A stretch of 7,451 nucleotides of DNA. It comes from an uncultured Gammaproteobacteria bacterium (GTDB lineage Bacteria; Pseudomonadota; Gammaproteobacteria; PS1; Thioglobaceae). Each line of letters begins with the position of its first letter. Position 1 is the first letter of the stretch. Location: contig CAJWNF010000025.1 of assembly GCA_913044155.1 (NCBI GenBank), positions 1 through 7,451 on the forward strand, written 5' to 3'. Under the pieces are notes generated by a model. The model did not search any database, had not been told where the DNA came from, and was given only the letters and a program-made list of their open reading frames with translations. This document shows positions 7,447 to 7,451 of this stretch, piece by piece. Position numbers and translations under genes: made by a program.

Positions 7447-7451
7447 ATGAA
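7447..7451 (+). CDS. Possible first codons of glcE (edge of window)
   Basis: Two bases after the glcD stop an ATG begins at 7447 and runs off the window. GGAG at 7432-7435 lies 11 nt upstream. In E. coli glcE follows glcD directly, so a glcE start is expected here, but only five bases are visible and the call is inference from gene order. Confidence 0.3.

Overview
The window looks like ordinary chromosome from an AT-rich gammaproteobacterium, probably marine and streamlined. The evidence is lineage resemblance. RF3, MraY and GlcD read almost end to end like their E. coli counterparts, and the small ferredoxin is of the Allochromatium/YfhL type found in beta- and gammaproteobacteria. Intergenic gaps are very short (2 to 140 bp). 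A sulfur-oxidiser-related clade such as SUP05/Thioglobaceae is possible, but that is only a guess. I see no tRNA, rRNA, CRISPR array, insertion sequence or phage gene.

Layout. Bases 1-116 (+) hold the last residues of a protein ending in what looks like a CBS domain. Converging on it is a compact minus-strand block that reads, in transcription order, secreted cyclophilin-FKBP fusion (4391-3384), mraY (3381-2296), dcd (2262-1696) and prfC (1689-121). The gaps are 2, 33 and 6 bp, so this is probably one operon combining periplasmic protein folding, the first membrane step of peptidoglycan synthesis, dUTP supply and translation termination. Divergent from it is a 2[4Fe-4S] ferredoxin gene (4531-4767, +).

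The right-hand part is metabolic. A class V aminotransferase of the alanine/serine-glyoxylate type (5887-4778, -) and glcD, the catalytic subunit of glycolate dehydrogenase (6014-7444, +), diverge from a shared 126-bp promoter region. Together they would take glycolate to glyoxylate and then to glycine. The last five bases may be the start of glcE.

No novel defence or mobile system is visible. The most unusual items are the two-family prolyl isomerase, whose FKBP half has lost several catalytic-pocket residues; the location of mraY outside a cell-wall gene cluster and directly behind that isomerase; the divergent glycolate/glyoxylate pair with a possible operator; and a tandem duplication of the glcD start codon region.
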